Origin: Roseovarius amoyensis
Lineage (GTDB): Bacteria > Pseudomonadota > Alphaproteobacteria > Rhodobacterales > Rhodobacteraceae
DNA: 64,000 nucleotides
Direction of reading: 5' to 3'
Assembly (NCBI RefSeq): GCF_003260265.1
Contig: NZ_QITQ01000002.1
Span: 1 to 64,000, forward strand
In this document: piece by piece, positions 1 to 8,464 of the stretch
How positions within the stretch are numbered: position 1 is the first letter of the stretch
Layout of the letters: the number at the start of each line of letters is the position of its first letter
The notes under the pieces: generated by a model
Database searches by the model: none
The model's input: the letters and a program-made list of their open reading frames with translations, nothing else
Told to the model about the DNA's origin: nothing
Translations under genes and position numbers: made by a program

Positions 1-1
1 G

Positions 2-49
2 GAGCAATTGGAACTCTTCGATGCACTGAGCCTGAAAACACCCTCCTGA
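2..49 (+). CDS. possible C-terminal end of an upstream gene (partial)
   Basis: The first bases read in frame 2 as EQLELFDALSLKTPS followed by TGA at 47-49. The string looks like a normal hydrophilic/amphipathic protein C-terminus and the frame is open to the left edge, so this may be the last 15 codons of a gene outside the window. The fragment is too short to assign a family, and frame 1 is also open here. Confidence 0.25.
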   Translation, partial: EQLELFDALSLKTPS

Positions 50-340
50 AACGGCCCGGTTGTGGCAAAAGCAGATATCCCGCATCAATAATATCAATCA
101 CTTACGCGTTTAACTGTTGAAGTTGGGGGACAACATCTTCAACACAGTTTTGCCGCATTGGCCGTGATAGCGCCTGCCCTGTTAGATGCCACTACATGTT
201 GATCCAATTTTCTTAAGAACTCCCCGAATCCCATTGAAATGACACCTTTATTTGAAACCTGCTCTGTGCTAGCCTTAGGCCAATAATAACACGTCGCCGG
301 GCATCAGCCACGGTTGGCGAGAGGCAGTAAGAGCAGGTTC
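50..340. other. intergenic region before the carboxypeptidase
   Basis: These 291 bases are clearly more AT-rich than the flanking genes and carry no convincing reading frame. A TTGAAA at 252-257 could be a -35 element, but no well-spaced -10 hexamer follows it. The region probably holds the promoter of the carboxypeptidase gene. I see no clear hairpin or operator. Confidence 0.4.
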
Positions 341-1789
341 ATGAGAACCCAAAGCAGACAGCCCATTCGATGGGGGCTGGTCGCGTTGGCCGCCTTCTGG
401 ATGTTCGTGATCGTCCCACTCAGCGTGGCGGCGGCACCCTATGCCGCGTTCGTCATGGATTCGCGCAGCGGCGAGGTTCTGCATTCCAGAAATGCAGACA
501 CCCGGCTGCATCCGGCATCCCTGACCAAGATGATGACGCTTTATATCGTGTTCGAGGCGGTCGAGAACGGCGAGATCGGGCTTGATGACCGGGTGACCAT
601 CTCGCGGCACGCAGCCAGCGAACCGCCCAGCCGCCTGGGCCTGCGTGCGGGCCAGAAGATACGGCTGCGCTATCTTATTCGCGCGGCTGCCGTGCGTTCC
701 GCCAACGATGCCGCTACGGCGCTGGCCGAGGCGATCGAGGGCTCAGAGGCGCGGTTTGCGCGCCGCATGAACCGGACCGCCCAGGCGATGGGCATGACCC
801 GCACGACATTCAAGAACGCGCATGGCCTGACCGAAAGCGGGCACCTGTCCACCGCCCGCGACATGAGCATCCTCGGGCGGCACCTGATCTATGATTACCC
901 GGAGTACTATAACCTCTTCAGCCGGCTCACCGCCGATGCCGGCGTGAGCACCGTCCGGCACACCAACCGCAAGCTGCTGAGCAGCTATCGCGGCGCGGAC
1001 GGGATCAAGACCGGGTACACCAATGCATCCGGCTTCAACCTGACCGCCAGCGCCGAGCGCGGCGGCGTCCGTATCATCGCCACCGTCTTTGGCGGGCGGT
1101 CGTCGGCGACGCGTAATGCCAAGGTGGCGGAACTGCTGGATCTCGGCTTTCGCCGGGCGTCTTCGCGTGTGGCGCTATCGCGGCCCGCGCGCCCGGCCTA
1201 TCTGGGCCCGATCGGTGGCGGAAGCGACGACCCGAATGCCTATGGCCGCAAGGTACGGCTGATCGGGGCGGCTGCCGTTCGCCGCAGCCTGCGCCCGCAA
1301 TTGCGGCCGCAGACAGAGCCAGCGGTCGCAATGGTCGAGGTTGCCGAGGCCGATATCGAGCAGGCGGTGCAGGCCGCGCAGCAGGTGCCGGAACCTGAAC
1401 TGGCCGAGGGCGACGAGGCCGGCAGCGATGCGCTGCCTTCGGTCAAGCCGCCTGTTCGTCCTGCTGACCTGACCCTTGCCAGCGCCGAGGTTGTCATGCC
1501 CCCCGATGAACCCGAAGAGCGCCTGGTCGAGCGGGTTTCGACATCCGGCGGGCGGCACTGGGGCATCACGGTGGGCCGCTATCCCAGCCAGTACAAGGCG
1601 CGCAAGGTGCTGTTGCAGATCGCGCTGAGCGAGCTTGGAACGCTGGACGGCAGCCTGCGCAAGGTGCGCAAGCGCCCCGACGGCTATGACGCCAATTTCA
1701 TGGGCCTGACGCGCGAGACGGCCGAACTGGCCTGCCGCCGCCTGCAGGCGCAAAAGATCACCTGTTTCATGATCGAACCGACGGGCTGA
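341..1789 (+). CDS. D-alanyl-D-alanine carboxypeptidase (S11 family) with C-terminal SPOR-like domain
   Basis: This is a 482-residue penicillin-binding protein that should trim the terminal D-Ala from peptidoglycan pentapeptides in the periplasm. The N-terminus is a signal sequence (residues 1-32, ending SVAAA). The serine active-site motif is S60-L-T-K63, followed by the S-A-N motif (RSAND) and the K-T-G motif (IKTGYT), which is the complete S11 triad. A Pro/Glu-rich linker leads to a C-terminal domain of about 75 residues (from RHWGITVGRYPSQ) that looks like a SPOR peptidoglycan-binding domain. An upstream in-frame TTG at 314 is possible, but the ATG at 341 places the signal peptide correctly. 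The family is clear; the paralogue (DacA/C/F type) is not. Confidence 0.9.
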   Translation: MRTQSRQPIRWGLVALAAFWMFVIVPLSVAAAPYAAFVMDSRSGEVLHSRNADTRLHPASLTKMMTLYIVFEAVENGEIGLDDRVTISRHAASEPPSRLGLRAGQKIRLRYLIRAAAVRSANDAATALAEAIEGSEARFARRMNRTAQAMGMTRTTFKNAHGLTESGHLSTARDMSILGRHLIYDYPEYYNLFSRLTADAGVSTVRHTNRKLLSSYRGADGIKTGYTNASGFNLTASAERGGVRIIATVFGGRSSATRNAKVAELLDLGFRRASSRVALSRPARPAYLGPIGGGSDDPNAYGRKVRLIGAAAVRRSLRPQLRPQTEPAVAMVEVAEADIEQAVQAAQQVPEPELAEGDEAGSDALPSVKPPVRPADLTLASAEVVMPPDEPEERLVERVSTSGGRHWGITVGRYPSQYKARKVLLQIALSELGTLDGSLRKVRKRPDGYDANFMGLTRETAELACRRLQAQKITCFMIEPTG

Positions 1790-1829
1790 GGCGGGCAGGG
1801 GCTGCTAGCGGCTGCGGCCCCAATGCGGC

Positions 1830-1988
1830 CTAGCGTTTCGGGTGGTCGTCGTATTCGTCGCTCAGGATGCGGCGGGCGTCGCCCTCGGGGTCGTCGTACT
1901 GGTTGCTCTTCACCGTCCAGATGAAAAAGCCCAGACCCAGCCCGCCAAGCACCAGTGAAATCGGAATGAGATAGACCAGCACGTTCAT
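1830..1988 (-). CDS. ccoS: cbb3-type cytochrome oxidase assembly protein CcoS
   Basis: This is a 52-residue single-pass membrane protein (MNVLVYLIPISL...) with the short charged tail typical of CcoS/FixS, needed for copper and heme insertion into cbb3 oxidase. One transmembrane segment spans roughly residues 3-24. It is followed by the family-typical W-x-V-K-S-x-Q-Y-D-D-P-E-G stretch. The frame is open further upstream into ccoI, but the ATG at 1988 gives the canonical N-terminus. It is the last gene of ccoGHIS and starts 6 bases after the ccoI stop. Confidence 0.93.
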   Translation of the reverse strand: MNVLVYLIPISLVLGGLGLGFFIWTVKSNQYDDPEGDARRILSDEYDDHPKR

Positions 1989-1993
1989 CGGCG

Positions 1994-4180
1994 TCACCTC
2001 AGCCGCAGGGCGTTCAGCGAAACGGTGATGGATGAGGCCGACATCGCCAGTGCGGCGATCAGCGGCGAACACAGCCCTGCCATCGCAAGCGGCACGGCGA
2101 TGATGTTGTAAAGCGTTGCAAGGCGGAAATTTTCCGTGATGCGCCGGGTGGCCGACTTTGCCGTGCGCAGCGCGTCCGCGATGGGGGACAGATCGCCCCC
2201 CAGCAGAACGATGTCGCTGGCCACGCGCGCGGCATCCAGCGCCGACGCGGGCGATATCGACACATGCGCCGCCGTCAGCGCCGCAGTGTCGTTCAGCCCG
2301 TCGCCCACCATCAGCACATGCCGGCCGTCATCCGCCAGCGCGGCGATGCGTGCGGCCTTGTCCGCCGGCAGCGCCTCGGCCATCCATTTGCCGATGCCCA
2401 GCCTTTGGGCCAGCGCCTCGACCGCCGGCGCACTGTCGCCCGAGATCAGGTAAACTTGCTTGCCCGATGCCTGCAGCGCGGTAACGGCCTCTTCTGCGCC
2501 TTCGCGCAGGCGGTCGGCAAAGGTGATGGCGATGGCGGGCTTGCCTTCGCGCTTGAGGAAAGTGGCGGTCTTGTCGCTCGGCGTTGCGCCGACCCAGGAT
2601 GCCCGGCCAAGGCGGACCTCGTGCCCCTGGTGCAGACCCTTGGTGCCGTAACCCGGCACCTCGGTCAGGTCTGACACCTCTGCCGCCACGATGCCGGCGG
2701 CCAGCGCCGCACGTTCGATAGCCTGTGCCAGCGGGTGGGCCGAGCCGCGCGCCAGCGCCAGTGCCAGCGCGATGTCGGCGCGGTCAAGCTGGTCCAGGTT
2801 TTCGGGTTCGGGCGTGCCGGCGGTCAGGGTGCCGGTCTTGTCGAATATGACGGTCTCGACCTGCGCCAGCCGTTCCAGCGCGGTTTCGTGCTTGATCAGC
2901 ATACCACGGCGGAACAGGCGCCCGCTGGCGGCGGTGGTGACCGCCGGCACGGCAAGACCCAGCGCGCAGGGGCAGGTGATGATCAGCACCGCGGCGGCGA
3001 TGTTGAGCGCGGTGCGCATGTCCCAGGTGGCAAGATACCAGCCCAGAAAGGACAGCGCCGACAGGATGTGCACGCCGGGGGCATAGAGCCGGGCCGCCCG
3101 GTCGGCCAGCGGCGTATAGCGCGACCGCCCCGATTCCGCGACCGCCACCAGGTCGGCCATCCGGTGCAGCGACGTTTCAGTCCCCACCGCCGTGGCGCGC
3201 AGGGTCAGCGGACCGGTCAGGTTGACCTCGCCAGCGGAAACCGCCTGGCCGGGGCCGGCAAAGACCGGCACCGTTTCACCCGTCAGCAACGAGCGGTCGA
3301 TCTCGGACGTGCCTTCGGTGATTTCGCCATCGACCGGCATCCGCCCGCCCGGGCGCACCCGCAGCAGGTCACCGGCCGCCAGCGCGGCCACCGGCACGGT
3401 CTCCTCGGTTCCGTCCGGTTTCAGCCGGATGGCGCGGGGCACTTCGAGCGCGGTCAGTTCCTCTGCCGCCGAGCGCGCCGCCGCGCGGGTGCGGTGATCG
3501 AGGTAACGCCCGGCCAGCAGGAAAAAGGTCAGCGCCAGCGCCGCATCGAAATAGGCGTGTTCGCCCGACAGCGATGTTTCCCAGACCGAGGTGACCACCG
3601 CCAGCGCGATGGCCAGCGTGATCGGTACATCCATGTTGAGCTGCCGGTTGCGCAGCGCCGCCCAGGCATTGGCAAAAAAGGGTTGCCCGGAAAAGGCGAT
3701 GGCGGGCAGGGCGATGGCGGCCGAGATCCAGTGAAACAGGTCTCGCGTCGGCCCCTCGGCGCCGGACCAGACCGACACCGACAAGAGCATCACGTTCATG
3801 GCCGCGAACCCGGCCACCGCCAGGCGCATCAGCAGCGCGCGCCCGGCGCGGTCGGTTGCCGTGCTGCTCAGCGTGCCGGGGTCGAGTTCGTGTGCCTCGT
3901 ATCCCAACCTCTCGACCAGGGTGCGCATGTCCTCGGCGGTCACCTCCGGTTCGGCGGCGATGCTGGCCCGCTTGAGCGTCAGGTTGACCCGCGCCGAGAT
4001 AACGCCGGGATGGGCGTTGAGCGCCTTTTCGATCTTGTTGATGCAGGCCGCGCAGTGGATCGTCGGCAGACTGAGCGCGATCTGCGCCTCTTGAGGGGCT
4101 TGGGCCGCCACGGCGACCGCCGCCGGCGCGGCAGCACAGGCAGGGCAGGCAGAGGCGGGTGGGCGCATGGTGGCGGTCAT
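1994..4180 (-). CDS. ccoI: copper-translocating P-type ATPase CcoI
   Basis: This 728-residue P1B-type ATPase is expected to move copper across the inner membrane for maturation of the cbb3 oxidase binuclear centre. The N-terminus carries a Cys pair (ACPAC) and then a heavy-metal-associated domain with the motif HCAAC. The membrane metal-binding motif is CPC (ITCPCALGLA), the phosphorylation motif is DKTGTLT, and the hinge motif is GDGLNDTAAL. The length is normal for CcoI/FixI. It sits between ccoH and ccoS with 4-6 base gaps, so it is translated as part of one operon and is specific for oxidase assembly rather than copper detoxification. Confidence 0.95.
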   Translation of the reverse strand: MTATMRPPASACPACAAAPAAVAVAAQAPQEAQIALSLPTIHCAACINKIEKALNAHPGVISARVNLTLKRASIAAEPEVTAEDMRTLVERLGYEAHELDPGTLSSTATDRAGRALLMRLAVAGFAAMNVMLLSVSVWSGAEGPTRDLFHWISAAIALPAIAFSGQPFFANAWAALRNRQLNMDVPITLAIALAVVTSVWETSLSGEHAYFDAALALTFFLLAGRYLDHRTRAAARSAAEELTALEVPRAIRLKPDGTEETVPVAALAAGDLLRVRPGGRMPVDGEITEGTSEIDRSLLTGETVPVFAGPGQAVSAGEVNLTGPLTLRATAVGTETSLHRMADLVAVAESGRSRYTPLADRAARLYAPGVHILSALSFLGWYLATWDMRTALNIAAAVLIITCPCALGLAVPAVTTAASGRLFRRGMLIKHETALERLAQVETVIFDKTGTLTAGTPEPENLDQLDRADIALALALARGSAHPLAQAIERAALAAGIVAAEVSDLTEVPGYGTKGLHQGHEVRLGRASWVGATPSDKTATFLKREGKPAIAITFADRLREGAEEAVTALQASGKQVYLISGDSAPAVEALAQRLGIGKWMAEALPADKAARIAALADDGRHVLMVGDGLNDTAALTAAHVSISPASALDAARVASDIVLLGGDLSPIADALRTAKSATRRITENFRLATLYNIIAVPLAMAGLCSPLIAALAMSASSITVSLNALRLR

Positions 4181-4184
4181 CGCG

Positions 4185-4649
4185 TCAGCCTCTGTCGATC
4201 ACCAGTTCGCGGCGCTGGTGGAACAGCGTGCCGTCCTCGGCATAGGCATTCAGGCGCAAGATCCACTTGCCCTTGCCCAGCGCCACCGGCGCCTCGAACC
4301 GTTCGCCGGCCCAGGTCAGTGTCGGCAGCGTGTCGTCGGCGTCCTCGGTCGGGCGTCCGACGCTGGCCTCTATTCGCGCGGGGCGCACCGGCTGACCGGC
4401 GGCATCGGTAAAGGCCAGATAAAGCGTGCCGTCTGTGACCCCGGCCTGCAATTCCCAGCCCAGCGCCTGTTGCGCCGCGCGGCGGGTGTCAAAGCTTTGC
4501 GATGCGATATAGCCGTTCCTGACCTCAAGCCCGGGAAAGCTGCGGATCGCGGACACCGCCAACAGGATGTTGACCCCGATGATGATGCCGAAGGCGGCGA
4601 CAAAGCCGATCAGAACATGCTTGCCCGTAATCTCGCGCACGGCCATCAT
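4185..4649 (-). CDS. ccoH: cbb3 oxidase assembly protein CcoH/FixH
   Basis: This 154-residue FixH-family protein has one N-terminal transmembrane segment (about residues 10-35, HVLIGFVAAFGIIIGVNILLA) and a periplasmic beta-rich domain ending in a hydrophobic strand. FixH/CcoH acts in assembly and stability of the cbb3 oxidase. The start codon overlaps the ccoG stop (ATGA type; a second ATG lies 3 bases downstream), which indicates translational coupling. It lies between ccoG and ccoI. Confidence 0.92.
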   Translation of the reverse strand: MMAVREITGKHVLIGFVAAFGIIIGVNILLAVSAIRSFPGLEVRNGYIASQSFDTRRAAQQALGWELQAGVTDGTLYLAFTDAAGQPVRPARIEASVGRPTEDADDTLPTLTWAGERFEAPVALGKGKWILRLNAYAEDGTLFHQRRELVIDRG

Positions 4650-6130
4650 TTTCCTCCCCGTCCGTTGAACACGGTGTCCTTGTGTGCCCGGTCGCCATTG
4701 GTGGTGTCCTCGACCCAGAGCCGCACGTCGGTGTGGTGCCCCTCTGCCGGGGCAGTACCCTTGGGCGCGACCAGATAGACACGCTGCAGCCGCTGGGCGT
4801 TGGCGTCAACCGTCACGATGTTGTTTTCGGCGCCTTCCACCTCCAGCTGGATCGCCGGATCGGCCTTGACGCTCAGCTCGAATGGCCGGGTTTCGCCCTG
4901 CTTGTTGCGCAGGCGCACCTCGTAGGTGTTGCGGATCGACCCGTCGGCCAGGGTCACGAAGGTCGGGTTGCGCACCGGTGCCACGGTCATGTCGATGTCG
5001 GGCCGGATGAACAGCGCAACCACCAGCCCGATACCCACCGCCGACCACAGCGCGGTGTATAGCATCGTACGGGGGCGAAAGACGTGCTGCCAGATCGGCT
5101 TGGGCGACTTGCCGCCGCGTTCGCGTTCCTCGTCGGTCAGCGCCATGTAGTCGATCAGCCCGCGGGGCTTGCCGATCTTTTCCATCACCTCGTCGCAGGC
5201 GTCGATGCACAGCGCACAGGTGATGCATTCCATCTGCTGGCCGTCGCGGATGTCGATCCCCATCGGGCAGACGTTGACGCAGGCCATGCAGTCGATGCAG
5301 TCGCCCTGCTGGGCCCCTTCCGCCACGGCCTGGGAATGCTTGCGCGGCTCGCCCCGCCATTCGCGGTAGCCCACGGTCAGCGTGTCCTCGTCCATCATCG
5401 CCGCCTGGATGCGCGGCCAGGGGCAGGCATAGATGCAGATCTGTTCGCGCGCGAAACCGCCAAAGAAAAAGGTGGTGCCGGTCAGCACGGCGATGGTGGT
5501 ATAGGCGATGGGATGCGCGTTGAGCGTCGCCAGGTCGGTCAGCAGCGTCGGCGCGTCGGCGAAATAGAACACCCAGGCGCCACCGGTACCCACCGCGATC
5601 AGCAGCCACACCACCCATTTGGTCACCCGCAGCCGGGCCTTGCGGAAATCCAGCTTTTTCTGGCGATAGAGGCGCAGGCGGGCGTTGCGGTCGCCCTCGA
5701 TCCAGCGCTCAACAAGGATAAAGAGGTCGGTCCACACCGTCTGCGGGCAGGCATAGCCGCACCAGACACGACCCAGTGCCGAGGTGAACAGAAACAGCCC
5801 CAGCCCCGCCATCACCAGCAGGCCGGCGACGAAATAGAACTCGTGCGGCCAGATCTCGATCCAGAAAAAGAAAAAGCGCCTGTGGGCGAGGTCGATCAGG
5901 ACCGCCTGATCGGGCAGTTCCGGGCCACGGTCCCAGCGCAGCCAGGGCGTGACATAGTAGATGCCCAGGGTGATCGCCATGATCACCCATTTGAAATTTC
6001 GGAACTTGCCGTAGACCCGCTTTGGGAAAACCGGCTCTCGCGCGGCGTAAAGGGTGGGTCCTGTCGTTGGTTGGGGTTCTGCCACGGTATCACTCCACTG
6101 GCGTCTGTGGTCCACGTTGCCTTGTGTCAT
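4646..6130 (-). CDS. ccoG: cbb3 oxidase accessory protein CcoG (RdxA/FixG), polyferredoxin
   Basis: This is a 494-residue membrane polyferredoxin with about five transmembrane segments and two 4Fe-4S motifs (CIDCMACVNVCP and CITCALCIDACD). The family is thought to reduce copper for cbb3 oxidase assembly. After the clusters come a further membrane segment and a C-terminal Ig-like FixG domain. It is the first gene of ccoGHIS, and an FNR box lies 19-32 bases upstream. The ATG at 6130 has no visible ribosome-binding site. An in-frame GTG at 6085, preceded by GGAG with 7-base spacing, gives an N-terminus starting 12 residues before LYAA and may be the true start, because the FNR box would place transcription initiation inside the longer frame. 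Confidence 0.94.
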   Translation of the reverse strand: MTQGNVDHRRQWSDTVAEPQPTTGPTLYAAREPVFPKRVYGKFRNFKWVIMAITLGIYYVTPWLRWDRGPELPDQAVLIDLAHRRFFFFWIEIWPHEFYFVAGLLVMAGLGLFLFTSALGRVWCGYACPQTVWTDLFILVERWIEGDRNARLRLYRQKKLDFRKARLRVTKWVVWLLIAVGTGGAWVFYFADAPTLLTDLATLNAHPIAYTTIAVLTGTTFFFGGFAREQICIYACPWPRIQAAMMDEDTLTVGYREWRGEPRKHSQAVAEGAQQGDCIDCMACVNVCPMGIDIRDGQQMECITCALCIDACDEVMEKIGKPRGLIDYMALTDEERERGGKSPKPIWQHVFRPRTMLYTALWSAVGIGLVVALFIRPDIDMTVAPVRNPTFVTLADGSIRNTYEVRLRNKQGETRPFELSVKADPAIQLEVEGAENNIVTVDANAQRLQRVYLVAPKGTAPAEGHHTDVRLWVEDTTNGDRAHKDTVFNGRGGK

Positions 6131-6148
6131 CTAGCATTTGAAGCAGCT

Positions 6149-6162
6149 TTGACATGCGTCAA
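6149..6162 (-). promoter_or_regulatory. FNR/FnrL box upstream of ccoG
   Basis: TTGACATGCGTCAA is a perfect palindrome of the FNR type (TTGAC-N4-GTCAA). It overlaps the last codons of the convergently placed LysR gene and precedes ccoGHIS. FnrL is encoded 6 kb away, so low-oxygen activation of the assembly operon is expected. Confidence 0.75.
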
Positions 6163-7085
6163 ATTGTGACTCCGGCGCTGACCAATTGATCGGCCGCGGG
6201 TCCGGCATTCTCTGCTGCCTGGTTTCGCAGCCATTTGATGAAGGCCCGAACAGGGGGGCGCGGCACGCCGCCGGGGCGGGTGACGATGTAGTACCCGCAA
6301 TCCTGCGGTTCCTCGAACAGCAGCCGCAGGCGACCGGCGGCGATGTCATCCTCGACCCATTGCCGGATCAGCAGCGCCACGCCCTGCCCCTGGCGCACAC
6401 CTTCGAGCATCAGGTTGCCGGGCACCATTGTCACCGCGCCTGCGCGGATCCCGGCCAGCCCCTTGCCGGCCAGCCAGTCGGTCGATTCGCTGGTGCCGTA
6501 TTCCTGCACCCAGGGCAGGCCGACCAATTCGGTCGGGGCGGTGATCGCGCGGTCGCCCACCAGGGATGGCGCGGCCACCACGACAAGGCGGGCGATGAAC
6601 AGGCGTTCGGCCTCTACCCCCGGCCAGCTGCCCATGCCGTGCCGGATGGCGATGTCGATGCCGCCGGGTTCGGGCATCACCAGGTCGGGCGTGGGGTTGA
6701 TCATCACGTCGATGTCGGGGTGGCGCAGGCGGAAATCCAGCATCCGGGGCATCAGCCATTGCGCAGCAAAGCCCGGCGTCGTGGTCACCTGCACCGGCCG
6801 GTCGGCGCCGGCGCCGGAAATATCCTCGACCGTGCGTGCGATCGTGCCGAACCCGGCCGTCACCGCATCGGCCAGCTGCCGGCCCTGCGCCGTCAGCATC
6901 AGCCGCCGCGCCGCACGGTCGATCAGCGGGACCCCGATATGCGCCTCGAGCGCGCGCAACTGCTGGCTGATGGCGGCGTGGCTGACATTCAGCCGCTCGC
7001 CGGCGCGCTGCACCGATCCGGTCTCGGCAAAGGCCGAGAACGCCCGAAGGGCGGAAAGCGGAGGCATGGAGTGCCAGTCAATCAT
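6159..7085 (-). CDS. LysR-family transcriptional regulator (GcvA-like)
   Basis: This is a 308-residue LysR regulator with an N-terminal winged helix-turn-helix (about residues 10-65, PPLSALRAFSAFAETGSV then the recognition helix with SHAAISQQLRALE). A type-2 periplasmic-binding-protein effector domain follows from about residue 90. The PPLSALRAF opening is characteristic of the GcvA/AmpR-like subgroup. ATG at 7085 (MIDWHSMPP) was chosen; ATG at 7109 and 7067 are alternatives. Its stop overlaps the ccoG FNR box by 4 bases. It runs in the same direction as the cco genes, but nothing in the sequence ties it to respiration. The target is unknown, possibly the small divergent frame upstream or another locus. 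Confidence 0.88.
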   Translation of the reverse strand: MIDWHSMPPLSALRAFSAFAETGSVQRAGERLNVSHAAISQQLRALEAHIGVPLIDRAARRLMLTAQGRQLADAVTAGFGTIARTVEDISGAGADRPVQVTTTPGFAAQWLMPRMLDFRLRHPDIDVMINPTPDLVMPEPGGIDIAIRHGMGSWPGVEAERLFIARLVVVAAPSLVGDRAITAPTELVGLPWVQEYGTSESTDWLAGKGLAGIRAGAVTMVPGNLMLEGVRQGQGVALLIRQWVEDDIAAGRLRLLFEEPQDCGYYIVTRPGGVPRPPVRAFIKWLRNQAAENAGPAADQLVSAGVTI

Positions 7086-7182
7086 GAAAGCCCAGCTTAC
7101 ATAGCGCAATTATTCCTGAGTCGCAGGATGACGCCTTTCGGTCCACATTGAAAGGCATGAAATCATCCCTGGGAGCCGGGAC

Positions 7183-7330
7183 AATGCTAGGAATTCTTGC
7201 AAGATCGTTCGCCACCGCCACGCGCACCGACTGGCCCGGGCAGGGTACTGCGTCTTCGCGTTCGTGGTGGGAAGGGCGCCTTTGCCGCAAGTTGCGCGGC
7301 GTATTCGGCCTGTTGCCAATGCCGAGATAA
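7183..7330 (+). CDS. hypothetical small protein divergent from the LysR gene
   Basis: This is a possible 48-residue protein (MLGILARSFATATRTDWPG...) starting 98 bases from the LysR start and transcribed away from it, the usual position for a LysR target or autoregulated partner. A GGGAGC motif sits about 8 bases before the ATG at 7183; an in-frame ATG at 7157 is an alternative. The protein is basic with Trp and Arg residues and has no recognised domain. It ends 1 base before the poly-A side of the ccoP terminator hairpin. It may be a spurious frame or a decayed gene. Confidence 0.28.
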
Positions 7331-7331
7331 G

Positions 7332-7365
7332 AAAAAACCGCGGGCGGCACACAGGCCGCCCGCGG
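7332..7365 (-). terminator. rho-independent terminator of ccoNOQP
   Basis: Read on the minus strand, an 11-bp GC-rich stem (CCGCGGGCGGC against its complement, positions 7355-7365 and 7338-7348) with a 6-base loop is followed by six T residues. It lies 16 bases after the ccoP stop codon. Confidence 0.85.
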
Positions 7366-7380
7366 GATTTGTATCAGGCG

Positions 7381-8247
7381 TTATTCACCGCCGCCCAGCT
7401 GGTGGACATAGGAGGCAACGGCGCGGATCTCGGCCTCGCTCAGGCGGGCCTGCCAGGACGGCATCACCCCGTAGCGGCTGTTGGTGACGGTCTCGACGAT
7501 GGTGCCGTAATCACCGCCATAAAGCCAGATCGCGTCGTTCAGCGCCGGCGCACCCTGGAAGACATCGCCGCTGCCGTCATCCATGTGACAGACGGCGCAG
7601 TTGTCCAGGAACACCGTTTCGCCCGCGGCCGCTGCTTCGGCATCGGGCGGGGTGTTGCCCGACAGCGTCATCACGTAGTTGGCGACCTGGACGATCTCCT
7701 GCTCTTCGAGGATGTCGCCAAAGACCGGCATTTCGGAATAGCGCGCGTCGGGGTCATCCTCGTTGCGGACGCCGTGGGTGACGGTGAGGTGGATGTCCTC
7801 CATCGTGCCGCCCCACAGCCAGTCGTTGTCCAGCAGGTTCGGATAGCCCTTGGCCCCCGCCGCACCCGAGCCGTGGCACTGGGCGCACCAGGTCTTGAAC
7901 ACTGCCGCGCCGGCCGAGGTGGCATAGGCGGTCAGTTCGGGGTCTTCGCTGATGGCGGTCAGTTCGACCGAGGCGAGACGGTCGTTGATCGTGGCGTTGG
8001 CGGCCTCGGCCTGGGCAATGGCCTCGGCCACGTTTTCACGTGTCGACCAGCCCTTGTAGCCCTCGGTGGCGCCCTGGATCAGCGGCCAGGCGGGATATGC
8101 GATCGAATACCAGATCGCCCACACGATGGTGGCGTAGAAGACCCACAGCCACCAGCGCGGCAGCGGGTTGTTGTATTCCCGGATGCCGTCCCACTCGTGG
8201 CCCGTGGTTTCCGGCTCCTGACGTTCCTGTTTGGGTAGTCTTGCCAT
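7381..8247 (-). CDS. ccoP: cbb3-type cytochrome c oxidase subunit III (diheme cytochrome CcoP)
   Basis: This is the 288-residue CcoP subunit, which passes electrons from soluble or membrane cytochromes to CcoO and CcoN. The N-terminal half carries the cytoplasmic tail and membrane anchor (NNPLPRWWLWVFYATIVWAIWY...). Two periplasmic c-type heme domains follow, with CAQCH and CAVCH. The Gly-Pro-x-W-like and MxS/MPxF methionine motifs are present (EMPVFG, VMPSWQ). It is the last gene of ccoNOQP, 5 bases after ccoQ, and is followed by a strong terminator. Confidence 0.96.
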   Translation of the reverse strand: MARLPKQERQEPETTGHEWDGIREYNNPLPRWWLWVFYATIVWAIWYSIAYPAWPLIQGATEGYKGWSTRENVAEAIAQAEAANATINDRLASVELTAISEDPELTAYATSAGAAVFKTWCAQCHGSGAAGAKGYPNLLDNDWLWGGTMEDIHLTVTHGVRNEDDPDARYSEMPVFGDILEEQEIVQVANYVMTLSGNTPPDAEAAAAGETVFLDNCAVCHMDDGSGDVFQGAPALNDAIWLYGGDYGTIVETVTNSRYGVMPSWQARLSEAEIRAVASYVHQLGGGE

Positions 8248-8252
8248 CGTCC

Positions 8253-8453
8253 TTACGCCTCCTTGGTCTTGGCGCTGTTCCCGCGCCGCGGGGCGGGTTT
8301 GTCTTCGTGCCGGAAGGGGATGTTGCGGGGCTCTTCATAGGTCTTGGTGGCGCCGGGGCGCATGACCCAGAGCACCACGCCGATGAAGAACGCGAACAGG
8401 GTCAGCAGCATCCAGCTGTCGGCGAACTGTCGCAATAGGGTGTAGTGTTCCAT
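8253..8453 (-). CDS. ccoQ: cbb3-type oxidase subunit IV (CcoQ/FixQ)
   Basis: This is a 66-residue single-pass subunit (MEHYTLLRQFADSWML...) with one transmembrane helix at about residues 14-31 and a basic cytoplasmic tail. The R-P-G-A motif just after the helix and the position between ccoO and ccoP identify it. The subunit stabilises the oxidase and the CcoP interaction. Confidence 0.94.
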   Translation of the reverse strand: MEHYTLLRQFADSWMLLTLFAFFIGVVLWVMRPGATKTYEEPRNIPFRHEDKPAPRRGNSAKTKEA

Positions 8454-8464
8454 CCTTGCCCCCT

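Noticed and set aside
2735..4411. 558-codon frame antisense to ccoI/ccoH
   Set aside because: It is opposite an unambiguous P-type ATPase; residues mirror the antisense codon bias.
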